Part shown: one piece after another, positions 10,121-17,470 of the stretch
How the letters are laid out: each line of letters begins with the position of its first letter
Numbering within the stretch: position 1 is the stretch's first letter
Assembly: GCF_900218035.1 (NCBI RefSeq)
Contig: NZ_OBMR01000004.1
Location: 124,001-188,000 of the forward strand
From: Pseudobutyrivibrio ruminis DSM 9787
GTDB taxonomy: Bacteria; Bacillota; Clostridia; Lachnospirales; Lachnospiraceae
Length of the DNA: 64,000 bases
Reading direction: 5' to 3'
Position numbers and translations under genes: made by a program
The notes under the pieces: model-generated
Databases searched by the model: none
What the model was told of the DNA's origin: nothing
Seen by the model: only the letters and a program-made list of their open reading frames with translations

Positions 10121-10228
10121 ACTCGTGTGACTCACAACACACATTTCAATTTCATGCAGTATCAATTGCGTAATGAACAGCAGCATTACCCGGATTATTT
10201 GCATGTCACGCCGATTTATCGGCTTTTT
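10121..10228 (+). ncRNA. Predicted structured small RNA, about 105 nt, unknown family
   Basis: The stretch lies between a consensus promoter and an intrinsic terminator and has no start codon with a ribosome site. It folds by eye into several local helices: GTGTG/CACAC (10125-10129 with 10138-10142), CATGCA/TGCATG (10153-10158 with 10200-10205) enclosing GTAATG/CATTAC (10170-10175 with 10184-10189, loop AACAGCAG), then the terminator stem. It does not show the SRP RNA or 6S landmarks I know. It could be a trans-acting RNA, an RNA partner of the array and nuclease-like gene downstream, or an unrelated regulator. The RNA call is inference from promoter, terminator and pairing. Confidence 0.55.
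10210..10228 (+). terminator. Intrinsic terminator of the predicted small RNA
   Basis: GCCGA (10210-10214), loop TTTA, TCGGC (10219-10223), then TTTTT (10224-10228) on the plus strand. No coding gene precedes it on that strand, so its natural client is the predicted small RNA. Confidence 0.7.
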
Positions 10229-10334
10229 CCCACCAAAGACAATTGAATAATGGCTTTATAGGAGATTGCGCAAGGGTTTTAAATGCCTTGACTGGATTAT
10301 TATTGGCTTTAGCTGGCTGAACCTTTTAGAATTG

Positions 10335-10700
10335 TTAAGTTTATCTATAGCATTCGCTTATTCCACTTAAAAGTTGTGAATGCGGTTAAGTTTATATACA
10401 GGATTCTATTTTTCACTTAATTTTACTTAAAATATTTTAATCAAAGTTAAGTTTATTACAATTTTCTTTTCTTTCACTTAACAACATTGCTATGCTTGAT
10501 AAGTTTATTTCTTATTTGTCGTATATACACTTAACATCCTCTCTCAAGCTTCCACATTTTTTAAGTTTATTTTTCAAAAACGCCAATAAACTTAAGTGGT
10601 CATGACGATTTTAAGTTTATTATTTCTATCTACATAATACACTTAACAATTCATCAAAAACCATATAAGTGAAATTCCTTTTCTCTCTTTTTTCACTTAA
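10335..10700. repeat. Array of seven degenerate dyad repeats, TTAAGTTTAT-N18/19-CACTTAA
   Basis: TTAAGTTTAT occurs at 10335, 10386, 10447, 10561 and 10611, with a one-base variant at 10499, and each is followed 28-30 bp later by CACTTAA (10364, 10414, 10475, 10528, 10640) or, in the fifth unit, by the inverted fused form ATAAACTTAAGTG (10586-10598). A seventh, more divergent unit is ATAAGTG...CACTTAA at 10665-10700. TTAAGT and ACTTAA are inverse, so each unit is a dyad with an 18-19 bp centre. First-motif spacing runs 51, 61, 52, 62 and 50 bp, close to five or six helical turns. The sequence between motifs is unrelated from unit to unit. No ORF covers the array. It lies about 140 bp upstream of the nuclease-like gene. 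Confidence 0.8.
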
Positions 10701-10838
10701 GTCGGCCCATTTTACTTATAAACTATGCCTTTTTACTAATTAATTCGATCATATTCTCTTACTCAAGTCAGCCAACCTTCGCATTTCTCCTTTAATTCGC
10801 CTTATCATGTCTTATTTACACATTAAACAGGAGTAGTT

Positions 10839-11633
10839 ATGAATACAGTTTTAAATATTGATACTAGCAGAACGGAAGCTAGCATCTACAATCTAATCGA
10901 CGTGGTTGACAAAGAACTATTATCCGCTCCCAAGGGTTACATAAGATTAGAAAGTAGCAAAGGATATCCTCGATATTATTATTACAAAAACCGTTCTGAA
11001 ACATCAGGAAAATACCTATCCGCCGATAACATAGGTTTTATCGCATCCATTTGTCAGCGAGATTACTATATTAAGCTTCTAAAGAAACTTAAAGATTTAA
11101 TCAATCGTTACCAACGCGGGATTCATTTTGATATCTACGTGGAGATTGATAGTGTTTACTATTCTTTCAATCCAGGCAAACGCTCTTTGATTAAGCCTAT
11201 TGTTCCCGACATAGAATCATTCATTGATGAATGGCATCTTCAACATCCCGGCTCATTAAACACTTTTCCTATAGAAAACGGAGTCTATACAAATAATGGC
11301 GAATTGGTTAGATCAAAATCCGAAAAAATCATTGCGGACAGATTGTTGGATTATGGAATTCCTTATGCTTATGAACCAAGCCTTATTATTGATGGATTAA
11401 TAAAGTATCCCGACTTTCTTGTTTTAAACAAAACCACTAGAGAAACTTTGATTTGGGAACATTTAGGTCTTGCCGATAGCCTGGATTACAACTCAAATAA
11501 TCTGAGCAAACTAGCTCTCTATGAAGCCAATGGACATTTGGTTGGCAAAAATGTAATCACATCGTTTGAGTCCACCAATTATCCATTAAGCACAAAGTTA
11601 ATTGATAGTAAAATCAATGATTACCTTACTTAA
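10839..11633 (+). CDS. PD-(D/E)XK nuclease-superfamily-like protein of unknown role
   Basis: A 264-residue protein, the only convincing plus-strand gene here. Residues 30-90 hold a basic segment with a tyrosine run (PRYYYYKNR) and KYLSADNIG, then a helical region KLLKKLKDLINRY. The C-terminal part looks like a PD-(D/E)XK nuclease fold: SEKIIADRLLDYGIPYAYEP (E162 on the first helix), YPDF (D192) and LIWEHLG (E207, with His where Lys is common). From memory, similar modules occur fused to superfamily 1 helicases and as free proteins in Clostridia. AGGAG stands 7 nt before the ATG. It is preceded by the dyad-repeat array and the predicted small RNA and ends at a bidirectional terminator. Enzymatic activity is inferred; the biological role is unknown. 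Confidence 0.75.
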   Translation: MNTVLNIDTSRTEASIYNLIDVVDKELLSAPKGYIRLESSKGYPRYYYYKNRSETSGKYLSADNIGFIASICQRDYYIKLLKKLKDLINRYQRGIHFDIYVEIDSVYYSFNPGKRSLIKPIVPDIESFIDEWHLQHPGSLNTFPIENGVYTNNGELVRSKSEKIIADRLLDYGIPYAYEPSLIIDGLIKYPDFLVLNKTTRETLIWEHLGLADSLDYNSNNLSKLALYEANGHLVGKNVITSFESTNYPLSTKLIDSKINDYLT

Positions 11634-11686
11634 TCTAGAAAAGATTTATTTCTACATTTCTAATATCTAATTCTTTTTTATAAAAA

Positions 11687-11716
11687 ACGAGGATGCCAAT
11701 CAATTGGCATCCTCGT
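11687..11716. terminator. Bidirectional intrinsic terminator
   Basis: A 14-bp perfect stem (11687-11700 with 11703-11716) lies between convergent genes. A six-base A-run on the left and a T-rich run on the right allow use on either strand. Confidence 0.88.
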
Positions 11717-11722
11717 TGTATT

Positions 11723-12349
11723 TTATAATTCATCCTCTTTTGCGATGTCTTCCTCGGACATGTATTTGCGGAAGACTTTTTCGAGGATTGGGTGCAATGT
11801 GCAGGAAATGATTCCTGGTGCGAATAATATTAAAAATAGGAATCTGTAGCAAAGGTAATAGATGGCGATTAAAAGCACAAGCATTACAAGTGTCCAGCCG
11901 ATGTTTGCAATCATGAAAACTGCTGAGACTTTGAATGATTCCTTGAAGCCATTTTCAAAGCGGGCGATGTATGCAAAATGGTAGATTGCCCAAAGTACTG
12001 TGAAGACTAAAAGCACCATGAAGAAAATTGATGCTGCAGCAAATGGGCTGTCTGGGGATAAGTAATTTCTGGTGATGTAGATGTCGCCTCCAAGGATTGC
12101 GTATAGCAAAATGAAAATCAGCCATGATAATGTGGACTGCTTGAAGTTGTCCTTGAATGAGTGGAAGAACTCAGTGGTGTAGCCGCGGCCCTTGTAGATG
12201 CATTTATGGGTGGCATAGTAAAGGGCTGTAGAGCTGGCGCCGATTGTCACAAGTGGCAATGCGCAAGCTAAGAAGTAAAAACTAATCAAAATCACGTCTG
12301 CGATTTTTGAAATCCCATCAATAAATCTGTTGTTAAATAATTTTTCCAA
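11723..12349 (-). CDS. YesL-like (DUF624) membrane protein
   Basis: A 208-residue integral membrane protein with about five hydrophobic segments, for example VILISFYFLACALPLVTIG, LSWLIFILLYAILGG, SIFFMVLLVFTVLWAIYHFA and NIGWTLVMLVLLIAIYYLCY. The opening (NRFIDGISKIADVILISFYF, ALPLVTIGASSTALYY) is the pattern of the DUF624/YesL family, found near sugar ABC transporters and glycan-use genes in Firmicutes; the function of the family is not known to me. It follows the single-pass protein upstream by 3 nt and is very likely cotranscribed and possibly in a complex with it. The acidic tail (SEEDIAKEDEL) is cytoplasmic by charge. Confidence 0.75.
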   Translation of the reverse strand: MEKLFNNRFIDGISKIADVILISFYFLACALPLVTIGASSTALYYATHKCIYKGRGYTTEFFHSFKDNFKQSTLSWLIFILLYAILGGDIYITRNYLSPDSPFAAASIFFMVLLVFTVLWAIYHFAYIARFENGFKESFKVSAVFMIANIGWTLVMLVLLIAIYYLCYRFLFLILFAPGIISCTLHPILEKVFRKYMSEEDIAKEDEL

Positions 12350-12352
12350 AAC

Positions 12353-13048
12353 CTATTCTCCTATTTCTATTTCATAAAGCAGATTGTAGAAATTCTGCAT
12401 GTATTCTTCATTCCCTGATAAATCAACAATGACTAGATAACACATGTTGTCATCCAAGCCGAAGTATTCCTGAACTTTTGTGCCGGAAATATCGATGGCT
12501 GCGTAGTTGTCGAAGTATGTGTCGTCGTTTTCGTTGCGTTGACTGAAAGTAGCTTCGCGATTTGCCCATAAATCTAAGAGATTGTCGGGAAGCTGCTTTG
12601 TCACATCCAGTGGTGTGCCAAGGTCGCATAAATACTGTACGCCTGCTTCGTCGGTGAAGGCGAAATCCATCTGCCCTGATACGGTGTAGATATCGATTTG
12701 ATTGTAGTAGGCTGTTGAATTTGCATCCACATCTCCGGATAAACCAGCCACCATGGAGAAGCCTTCGTGCTTATCCATGCCAAGCAGCTCCGGCAGCGTT
12801 TTTTCTAGGTTTTCATCGACCTGAGATGAATTGATAACAACTCCGTAAAGCTTGTAATCTATGTACGTCATCTGATGGTGGACGAACCAACCAATCACTC
12901 CGATGATGACAAGCACAATCAACATGTGCATCCAATAATACGTAAATACGTATCCAATCTTTTTGTCTAAAGGCATCTGGGCTAGCTTTGCTTTTTCCCC
13001 TGCCCATGTTTTAGTAACCTGCTCTTGCTCATTGTCTTGATATGCCAT
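12353..13048 (-). CDS. Single-pass membrane protein of unknown function
   Basis: A 231-residue protein with a cytoplasmic basic N-terminus, one membrane span (HMLIVLVIIGVIGWFV, about 41-56) and an extracellular domain of about 170 residues that is acidic and rich in Asp, Asn and Tyr. I do not recognise the outer domain. The ATG at 13048 is chosen because GGAGTGGGG lies 4-12 nt upstream; a longer frame from 13063 would start inside that ribosome site. It is the first gene of a pair with the YesL-like protein, 3 nt apart, and follows the pgi terminator. A role as accessory subunit of the YesL-like protein is a guess from the gene pairing. Confidence 0.6.
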   Translation of the reverse strand: MAYQDNEQEQVTKTWAGEKAKLAQMPLDKKIGYVFTYYWMHMLIVLVIIGVIGWFVHHQMTYIDYKLYGVVINSSQVDENLEKTLPELLGMDKHEGFSMVAGLSGDVDANSTAYYNQIDIYTVSGQMDFAFTDEAGVQYLCDLGTPLDVTKQLPDNLLDLWANREATFSQRNENDDTYFDNYAAIDISGTKVQEYFGLDDNMCYLVIVDLSGNEEYMQNFYNLLYEIEIGE

Positions 13049-13090
13049 ATTACCCCACTCCATTATTTCGTCTAGAACCTATCGTAACGT

Positions 13091-13120
13091 AAAAAAACAG
13101 CTACCGCAATAAGCGATAGC
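13091..13120 (-). terminator. Intrinsic terminator downstream of pgi
   Basis: GCTACCGC (13100-13107) pairs with GCGATAGC (13113-13120), allowing one G-U pair, and seven A residues at 13091-13097 give a U-run on the minus strand. It closes a structured 3' region of about 140 nt behind pgi. Confidence 0.8.
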
Positions 13121-13194
13121 CATTTTTAATAAACATTTAATAATAAGGGAAGTCGCAGCTATTGGAAATTTGCCTTCGGCAAAAGCTGCTCCAG

Positions 13195-13233
13195 TATAGC
13201 AAATAATCAAACAAAGTTTTATTATTTGCTATA
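13195..13233 (-). other. Long inverted repeat immediately after the pgi stop
   Basis: TATAGCAAATAAT (13195-13207) and its exact complement (13221-13233) form a 13-bp AT-rich stem with a 13-nt loop right at the end of pgi. No U-run follows. A second hairpin with a TTCG loop (TTTGCCTTCGGCAAA, 13169-13183) is next, enclosed by GCAGCT/AGCTGC. These may protect the pgi message from 3' decay. Confidence 0.55.
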
Positions 13234-13236
13234 ATT

Positions 13237-14820
13237 TTAAATATCAAGAAGCTTTGCGTATGCTGCAAGTGCATCTGATGTATCGCCAGCAAGTACCTTC
13301 TTTGCAAGTACCTTACCAAGCTGAACACCTTCCTGATCGAATGAGTTAACATTCCATGCAAATCCCTGGAACATAACCTTGTTCTCGAAGTGAGCAAGGA
13401 GTGCACCAAGTGTCTCTGGTGTAAGCTGATCACCAACGATGATTGATGATGGACGGTTGCCCTCGAAGTACTTGTTGCGGTTGTCATCATCCTTACCGCA
13501 AGCGAATGCCATAATCTGAGCTGCAACGTTTGCCTTAAGCTTCTGCTGTGATGTACTGCCTTCGATTACAACATCTGTTGCCATCTGGCTGTTCTTGAAG
13601 CCAACGAACTGAAGAGGGATGATGTTTGTTCCCTGGTGAAGGAGCTGGTAGAAACTGTGCTGTCCGTTTGTACCTGGCTCACCAAAGATAACTGGACCAG
13701 TAACGTAATCAATTGCCTCGCCGAAACGGTTAACGCTCTTGCCGTTTGACTCCATGTCGAGCTGCTGTAAGTGAGCAGGGAAACGGCTAAGTGCCTGTGA
13801 GTATGGAAGAACGGCTGTAGACTCATATCCAAGGATATTTCTCTCGTATACGCCGATAAGTGCATCAAGTAATGCTGGGTTCTTGCGGATATCTGTGTTC
13901 TTTGCAAGAGCATCCTCTGCAGCTGCACCGTTAAGGAAACGAGCAAATACATCAGGACCGAATGCAAGTGAAAGAACTGCGCCACCTACTGAAGATGTAG
14001 ATGAGTAACGGCCGCCGATGTAATCATCCATGAAGAATGCATCAAGGTAATCAGATGACTTTGCAAGTGGAGATGTCTCTGATGTAACTGCGATCATGTG
14101 CTTTGAAGCATCAAGACCAGCGTTCTTAAGAGCATCCTTAACAAATGACTCGTTTGTAAGTGTCTCAAGTGTTGTACCTGACTTAGAAACGAGGATGAAG
14201 ATAGAGTGAGCAACATCAACGCCTGCAAGAACAGCTGCTGCATCATCAGGATCTACATTTGAAATGAAGTGAGCCTCCATCTTGAATGTGCCTGTAACCT
14301 TTGCCCAGTTCTCAAGAGCAAGGTACATAGCGCGAGGACCAAGGTCTGATCCACCGATACCAATCTGAACAACAGATGTGAACTTCTCGCCTGCTTCGTT
14401 AACGATTTCGCCAGCGTGAACCTTGTTTGCGAACTCAGCGATGCGCTCCTGCTGCTTTACATAGAACTCTCTCTTGTTAACGCCATCAGCCATAACATCA
14501 TCGCCAAGCTGACCACGTGTGAGCTGGTGAAGAACGAGACGCTTTTCACCTGTATTGATAACCTCTCCGTTGTAGAGGGCTGCGAACTTGTCAACAAGCT
14601 GTGCCTCGTCAGCAAGCTTTGCAAGTGCATCAAGAACTGTGTCATCAACCTGCTTTGAAGCGAAGTTGTAAACCATGCCGTTTGACATTGGCACGCAGTA
14701 CTCAGCAACACGCTTTGCACCGTTTGCACCAGCCATAGCTGTCTTGAGCTCTACCTGATTCTTAAGCCCCTGGAGAGTCTTGAATGACTCGAGCTTATCA
14801 AAATTTTTCCATTCTACCAT
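13237..14820 (-). CDS. pgi: Glucose-6-phosphate isomerase
   Basis: A 527-residue phosphoglucose isomerase, converting glucose 6-phosphate and fructose 6-phosphate in the cytoplasm. It is of the long Pgi type: VVQIGIGGSDLGPRAMYLAL, FILVSKSGTTLETLTN, the signature GGRYSSTSSVGG and the C-terminal catalytic segment QHSFYQLLHQGTNIIPLQF are all present. The start is placed at the ATG at 14820, 8 nt after AGGAG; a longer frame would begin with a GTG that overlaps the ribosome site. It stands alone, with terminators on both sides. Codon use is strongly biased, as is common for highly expressed glycolytic genes. Confidence 0.95.
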   Translation of the reverse strand: MVEWKNFDKLESFKTLQGLKNQVELKTAMAGANGAKRVAEYCVPMSNGMVYNFASKQVDDTVLDALAKLADEAQLVDKFAALYNGEVINTGEKRLVLHQLTRGQLGDDVMADGVNKREFYVKQQERIAEFANKVHAGEIVNEAGEKFTSVVQIGIGGSDLGPRAMYLALENWAKVTGTFKMEAHFISNVDPDDAAAVLAGVDVAHSIFILVSKSGTTLETLTNESFVKDALKNAGLDASKHMIAVTSETSPLAKSSDYLDAFFMDDYIGGRYSSTSSVGGAVLSLAFGPDVFARFLNGAAAEDALAKNTDIRKNPALLDALIGVYERNILGYESTAVLPYSQALSRFPAHLQQLDMESNGKSVNRFGEAIDYVTGPVIFGEPGTNGQHSFYQLLHQGTNIIPLQFVGFKNSQMATDVVIEGSTSQQKLKANVAAQIMAFACGKDDDNRNKYFEGNRPSSIIVGDQLTPETLGALLAHFENKVMFQGFAWNVNSFDQEGVQLGKVLAKKVLAGDTSDALAAYAKLLDI

Positions 14821-14883
14821 TTTGAACACTCCTTTATATAAAACAATGTATATTGAAAACGATTTCAGTGAAAATTTTATAAT

Positions 14884-14920
14884 AAAAGCCGTGGTATTTC
14901 AAGAAACACCACGGCTTTTT
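14884..14920 (-). terminator. Intrinsic terminator downstream of the chemoreceptor gene
   Basis: GCCGTGGT (14888-14895) pairs with ACCACGGC (14908-14915), extended by TTTC/GAAA in the loop region, with A-rich flank on the left and T-run on the right. It separates the chemoreceptor from pgi and could work on both strands. Confidence 0.88.
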
Positions 14921-14937
14921 CACAATATTCCTATTTA

Positions 14938-16956
14938 TTACACTTGAAATTGATTTATTAAATCTTCAATTCTTACAGATGACTCTGATACTGCTGTAGC
15001 ACTTCCATCAACTTTCTTTGAATGAGATGCAACCTGCTCAGCTCCCTCTGCAAGGGTTGTTGCTGTAGCGCTTACTTCCTCTGTACTAGCTGACTGTTCC
15101 TCTGAGATAGCAGCCATAGCAGAAGCTATACCGTCAATGCTTCCAATTTTCTGAATCATTTCTCCAACAGTTTCACTAGCATTATCAAGGCTCTTGAAAA
15201 TCTGTTCAAACGTTTCACCTGCAGTATTTACTGACTCCATGCTTTGATTGATTTCCCCAACATTCTGCTGAGCCTTTTCAGATAACAACCTGATTTGCTC
15301 TGAGATTTCTTTGATGATATCCGAAATCTGCTGAGTGCTTTCCGCAGAATTCTGAGCCAATGCACCAATTTCGTCTGCAACTACTGCAAATCCTCGTCCT
15401 GCTTCACCTGCTCGCGCAGCCTCAATTGAAGCATTCAAAGAAAGTAGATTTGTCTGGCTAGAGATTGAATTAATCATATCTACAATTGAATCAATCTTCT
15501 TTGCTGATTCATCTACAGAGCAAACAACCTCATTCATTTCCTGCATCGAATCAGCAACAGCTGTCATTCCAGACTGCACAGCTTCCATATCCTTTTGACC
15601 AGTTCGGGCTGCAGATACTAAATCATCCATAGTTTCTTTTGTTGATTCACTCTGTTGTGTAAGGTCATCTACCTGCTGCGCAAGATCTGTCGCATTCTCT
15701 GCAAGCTCTGTAACAGCGTTTGCCATGTCTTCCATAGTTAACTGAATCTGCTGCATTGCGCTAGCTTGGTCCTCTGCACGCTCGTTAAGATCTGTTGAAA
15801 CTTCCTTGCTAGTGTTAGCTTCTGATGCAAGTGTTCCTGACATTGATTTAATCTCTACCAATGTCTCTCTCATGCTAGCCACGTAATCATGCATATTGTT
15901 ATTCATGATTCCGATTTCGTTTTTTCCACCTTCTGGTATTTCAACTGTGAAATCACCACTAGCAATTCTTGTGATATTTTCAGTAAGATTGCTTACAGGC
16001 TTTGTAATCATATTGTTGATTAAACTGAGAAGTATGACTGTGATTGCAACTACAATACCTGCTGCAATTATCATGCTTATATACATAAATGTGTTAAGTT
16101 CCTTTAACACAGCATTTTTAGACACATATGCAGCCATTATCCAGTTTGTATTTGGCACCTCATTAAATGATACAAAATAATATGTACCTTTTATTTGCAT
16201 TCCTTTTACTTTGCCAATCTGATCCGAAGAAAGTTCTTTTCCAATAGCTGTAGTCATTGGATCATCACTGTGTGAATCGATTGTTGTTCCTATGAATTCT
16301 GTCTCTGGATGAGCAAGAATCATATTCTCATAGAAAAGCATAGTTTTGCCAATTCCGCCTGGCTGATAAAGACTTGCAGTAGCTGAAATATCTGCCAAGG
16401 AAATGTCAATTGCCATTACGCCTGTTCTGCCATCTTTTAATGTAATTTGGCGCGAAGCTGATACTATCATCTCATTTGTAGAATCATCTATGTAAGGTGC
16501 ACCAAGTGTCATCTGGGATTTATCAGCACCATCTTTGTACCAATCACGCTGAGTTGGGTCGTAACCTGCCCCTGGATCCCACCCCGATGGATCAATATAA
16601 GTTTTATCTGATAATCCTATATAGCAACCATTTGGAACCTGTTCAAAAGCAGTTAATGCTGGTTGCAAAATAGCTGCGATTTCTGAATCATCCGTAAATG
16701 TTCCAGATTCTACTAAATCAGCAGCACTATCAAAATAGTTTAAAATGTCTCCAAGCTGAGAGCCGATGTCCAAGGAATTAGCTCTAGACTCTTGATTTAA
16801 GGCATCTGTAGCAGATTCTGTGATTACAGATTTTGCTCGAATTGCCACAAAAGAAGTTACAAAAACAATAGCAACTGCAACCATTGGAATCAATACCATC
16901 AATAGCTGCCTACTAATTTTCTTATTGCCTCGCTCCTGTCCTTTGTTCTTTTTCAT
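14938..16956 (-). CDS. Methyl-accepting chemotaxis protein with dCACHE sensor
   Basis: A 672-residue transmembrane chemoreceptor. It has a first membrane span near residues 20-42 ([20 protein letters not shown]), an extracellular double-CACHE ligand domain ([40 protein letters not shown]), a second span near 285-310 ([20 protein letters not shown]), a HAMP linker and a long cytoplasmic coiled coil with the signalling tip [20 protein letters not shown]. It would report an extracellular small molecule to CheA/CheW. The ATG at 16956 follows GGAGG; a frame 15 nt longer would begin with GTG in front of that site. A leader of about 440 nt with two operator-like palindromes lies upstream. The ligand is not predictable from sequence. 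Confidence 0.9.
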   Translation of the reverse strand: MKKNKGQERGNKKISRQLLMVLIPMVAVAIVFVTSFVAIRAKSVITESATDALNQESRANSLDIGSQLGDILNYFDSAADLVESGTFTDDSEIAAILQPALTAFEQVPNGCYIGLSDKTYIDPSGWDPGAGYDPTQRDWYKDGADKSQMTLGAPYIDDSTNEMIVSASRQITLKDGRTGVMAIDISLADISATASLYQPGGIGKTMLFYENMILAHPETEFIGTTIDSHSDDPMTTAIGKELSSDQIGKVKGMQIKGTYYFVSFNEVPNTNWIMAAYVSKNAVLKELNTFMYISMIIAAGIVVAITVILLSLINNMITKPVSNLTENITRIASGDFTVEIPEGGKNEIGIMNNNMHDYVASMRETLVEIKSMSGTLASEANTSKEVSTDLNERAEDQASAMQQIQLTMEDMANAVTELAENATDLAQQVDDLTQQSESTKETMDDLVSAARTGQKDMEAVQSGMTAVADSMQEMNEVVCSVDESAKKIDSIVDMINSISSQTNLLSLNASIEAARAGEAGRGFAVVADEIGALAQNSAESTQQISDIIKEISEQIRLLSEKAQQNVGEINQSMESVNTAGETFEQIFKSLDNASETVGEMIQKIGSIDGIASAMAAISEEQSASTEEVSATATTLAEGAEQVASHSKKVDGSATAVSESSVRIEDLINQFQV

Positions 16957-17398
16957 TAAATATACCTCCACTCATAGGATAGTTTTTTGCACTATCCTCA
17001 AATATGTCTTTTATGCCTCGCCAAAAAGGCACAAAATTCATCATAATCCCATGAATGATGGAGGTCAAGAGTAATAATACATAAAACGAGCTGCCTCCCA
17101 ACTTCATTCAGAAGTCAAAAAGCAGCTCTTAAGCAAATACTGATAATGTCATTATTAAGTTCCTTTCTTGAATTGTCCTTCTGCTGTGCCTTCGCGTCAG
17201 CCAACCTGACCTTTGTCAAATCAACCAACGGAGATTTGGTCTTCCTGCCGAAAGAATCAACTCTTTTGTTTTATATTCTTTATATCGGCAGGAAGGGTTA
17301 AAATATTACCCTCTCTCATTCAACTCCACATCAAGGCCTAATAGATTTGAATCCGTTACTTTCATAAACGCCTCTTAGCCGTACGGCTATATTTGCCT
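16957..17398 (-). other. Long structured leader of the chemoreceptor gene, with internal terminator-like hairpin
   Basis: From the predicted start near 17398 to the ATG at 16956 there is no ORF with start and ribosome site. A strong stem CTTCCTGCCG/CGGCAGGAAG (17241-17250 with 17286-17295) is extended inward by AAAGAAT/ATTCTTT. Nearer the gene GAGCTGC/GCAGCTC (17088-17094 with 17122-17128) encloses ACTTC/GAAGT and is followed on the minus strand by GTTTTAT, like a weak intrinsic terminator about 125 nt before the ATG. A start-less frame of 51 codons (17115-17270) reads lysine- and arginine-rich, including SPLVDLTKVRLADAKAQQK. No riboswitch family I know matches. Either an attenuated leader or a separate RNA of about 310 nt is possible. 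Confidence 0.5.
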
Positions 17399-17434
17399 TT
17401 GTATTGTATAAAAATAGCCGTACGGCTATGTAAA
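17376..17434 (-). promoter_or_regulatory. Promoter with two copies of a perfect 14-bp palindrome
   Basis: TAGCCGTACGGCTA, a perfect palindrome, occurs at 17376-17389 and 17415-17428 (the second extends to ATAGCCGTACGGCTAT), centres 39 bp apart. On the minus strand TTTACA (17429-17434) and TATACA (17405-17410) with an 18-bp spacer bracket the upstream copy, and the other copy falls just after the predicted start. This is the layout of a repressor- or MerR-type regulated promoter reading toward the chemoreceptor. The regulator gene is not in the window. Confidence 0.7.
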
Positions 17435-17470
17435 CGGAATTGCTAGATTTCTATTTTACCCCACTAATGC

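Noticed and set aside
10335-10700. CRISPR array
   Set aside because: The repeated parts are only 7 and 10 bp, the intervals vary from 50 to 62 bp and no cas gene is near.
10766-10800. Eleven-codon minus-strand ORF with AAAGGAG in front of the nuclease-like gene
   Set aside because: Too short, spacing to the ATG is poor and nothing supports translation; probably chance.
10335-11633. Type III toxin-antitoxin (RNA repeats plus ToxN-like gene)
   Set aside because: Repeats are not near-identical tandem units, no terminator separates them from the gene, and the protein looks like a PD-(D/E)XK nuclease and not like ToxN.
13137-13526. Antisense and frame-shifted ORFs inside pgi, uvrA, fruA and others
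   Set aside because: They lie wholly within strong genes, have no ribosome sites and show biased, low-complexity composition.
14821-14829. Longer pgi, chemoreceptor, fruK, buk and similar starts
   Set aside because: The upstream GTG, TTG or ATG lies in or before the ribosome site or overlaps the previous gene; the internal ATG has correct spacing.
17161-17220. SRP RNA (GGTCAGG and AGCAG stretches on the minus strand)
   Set aside because: The conserved domain IV order is not met; GTCAG instead pairs locally with CTGAC.
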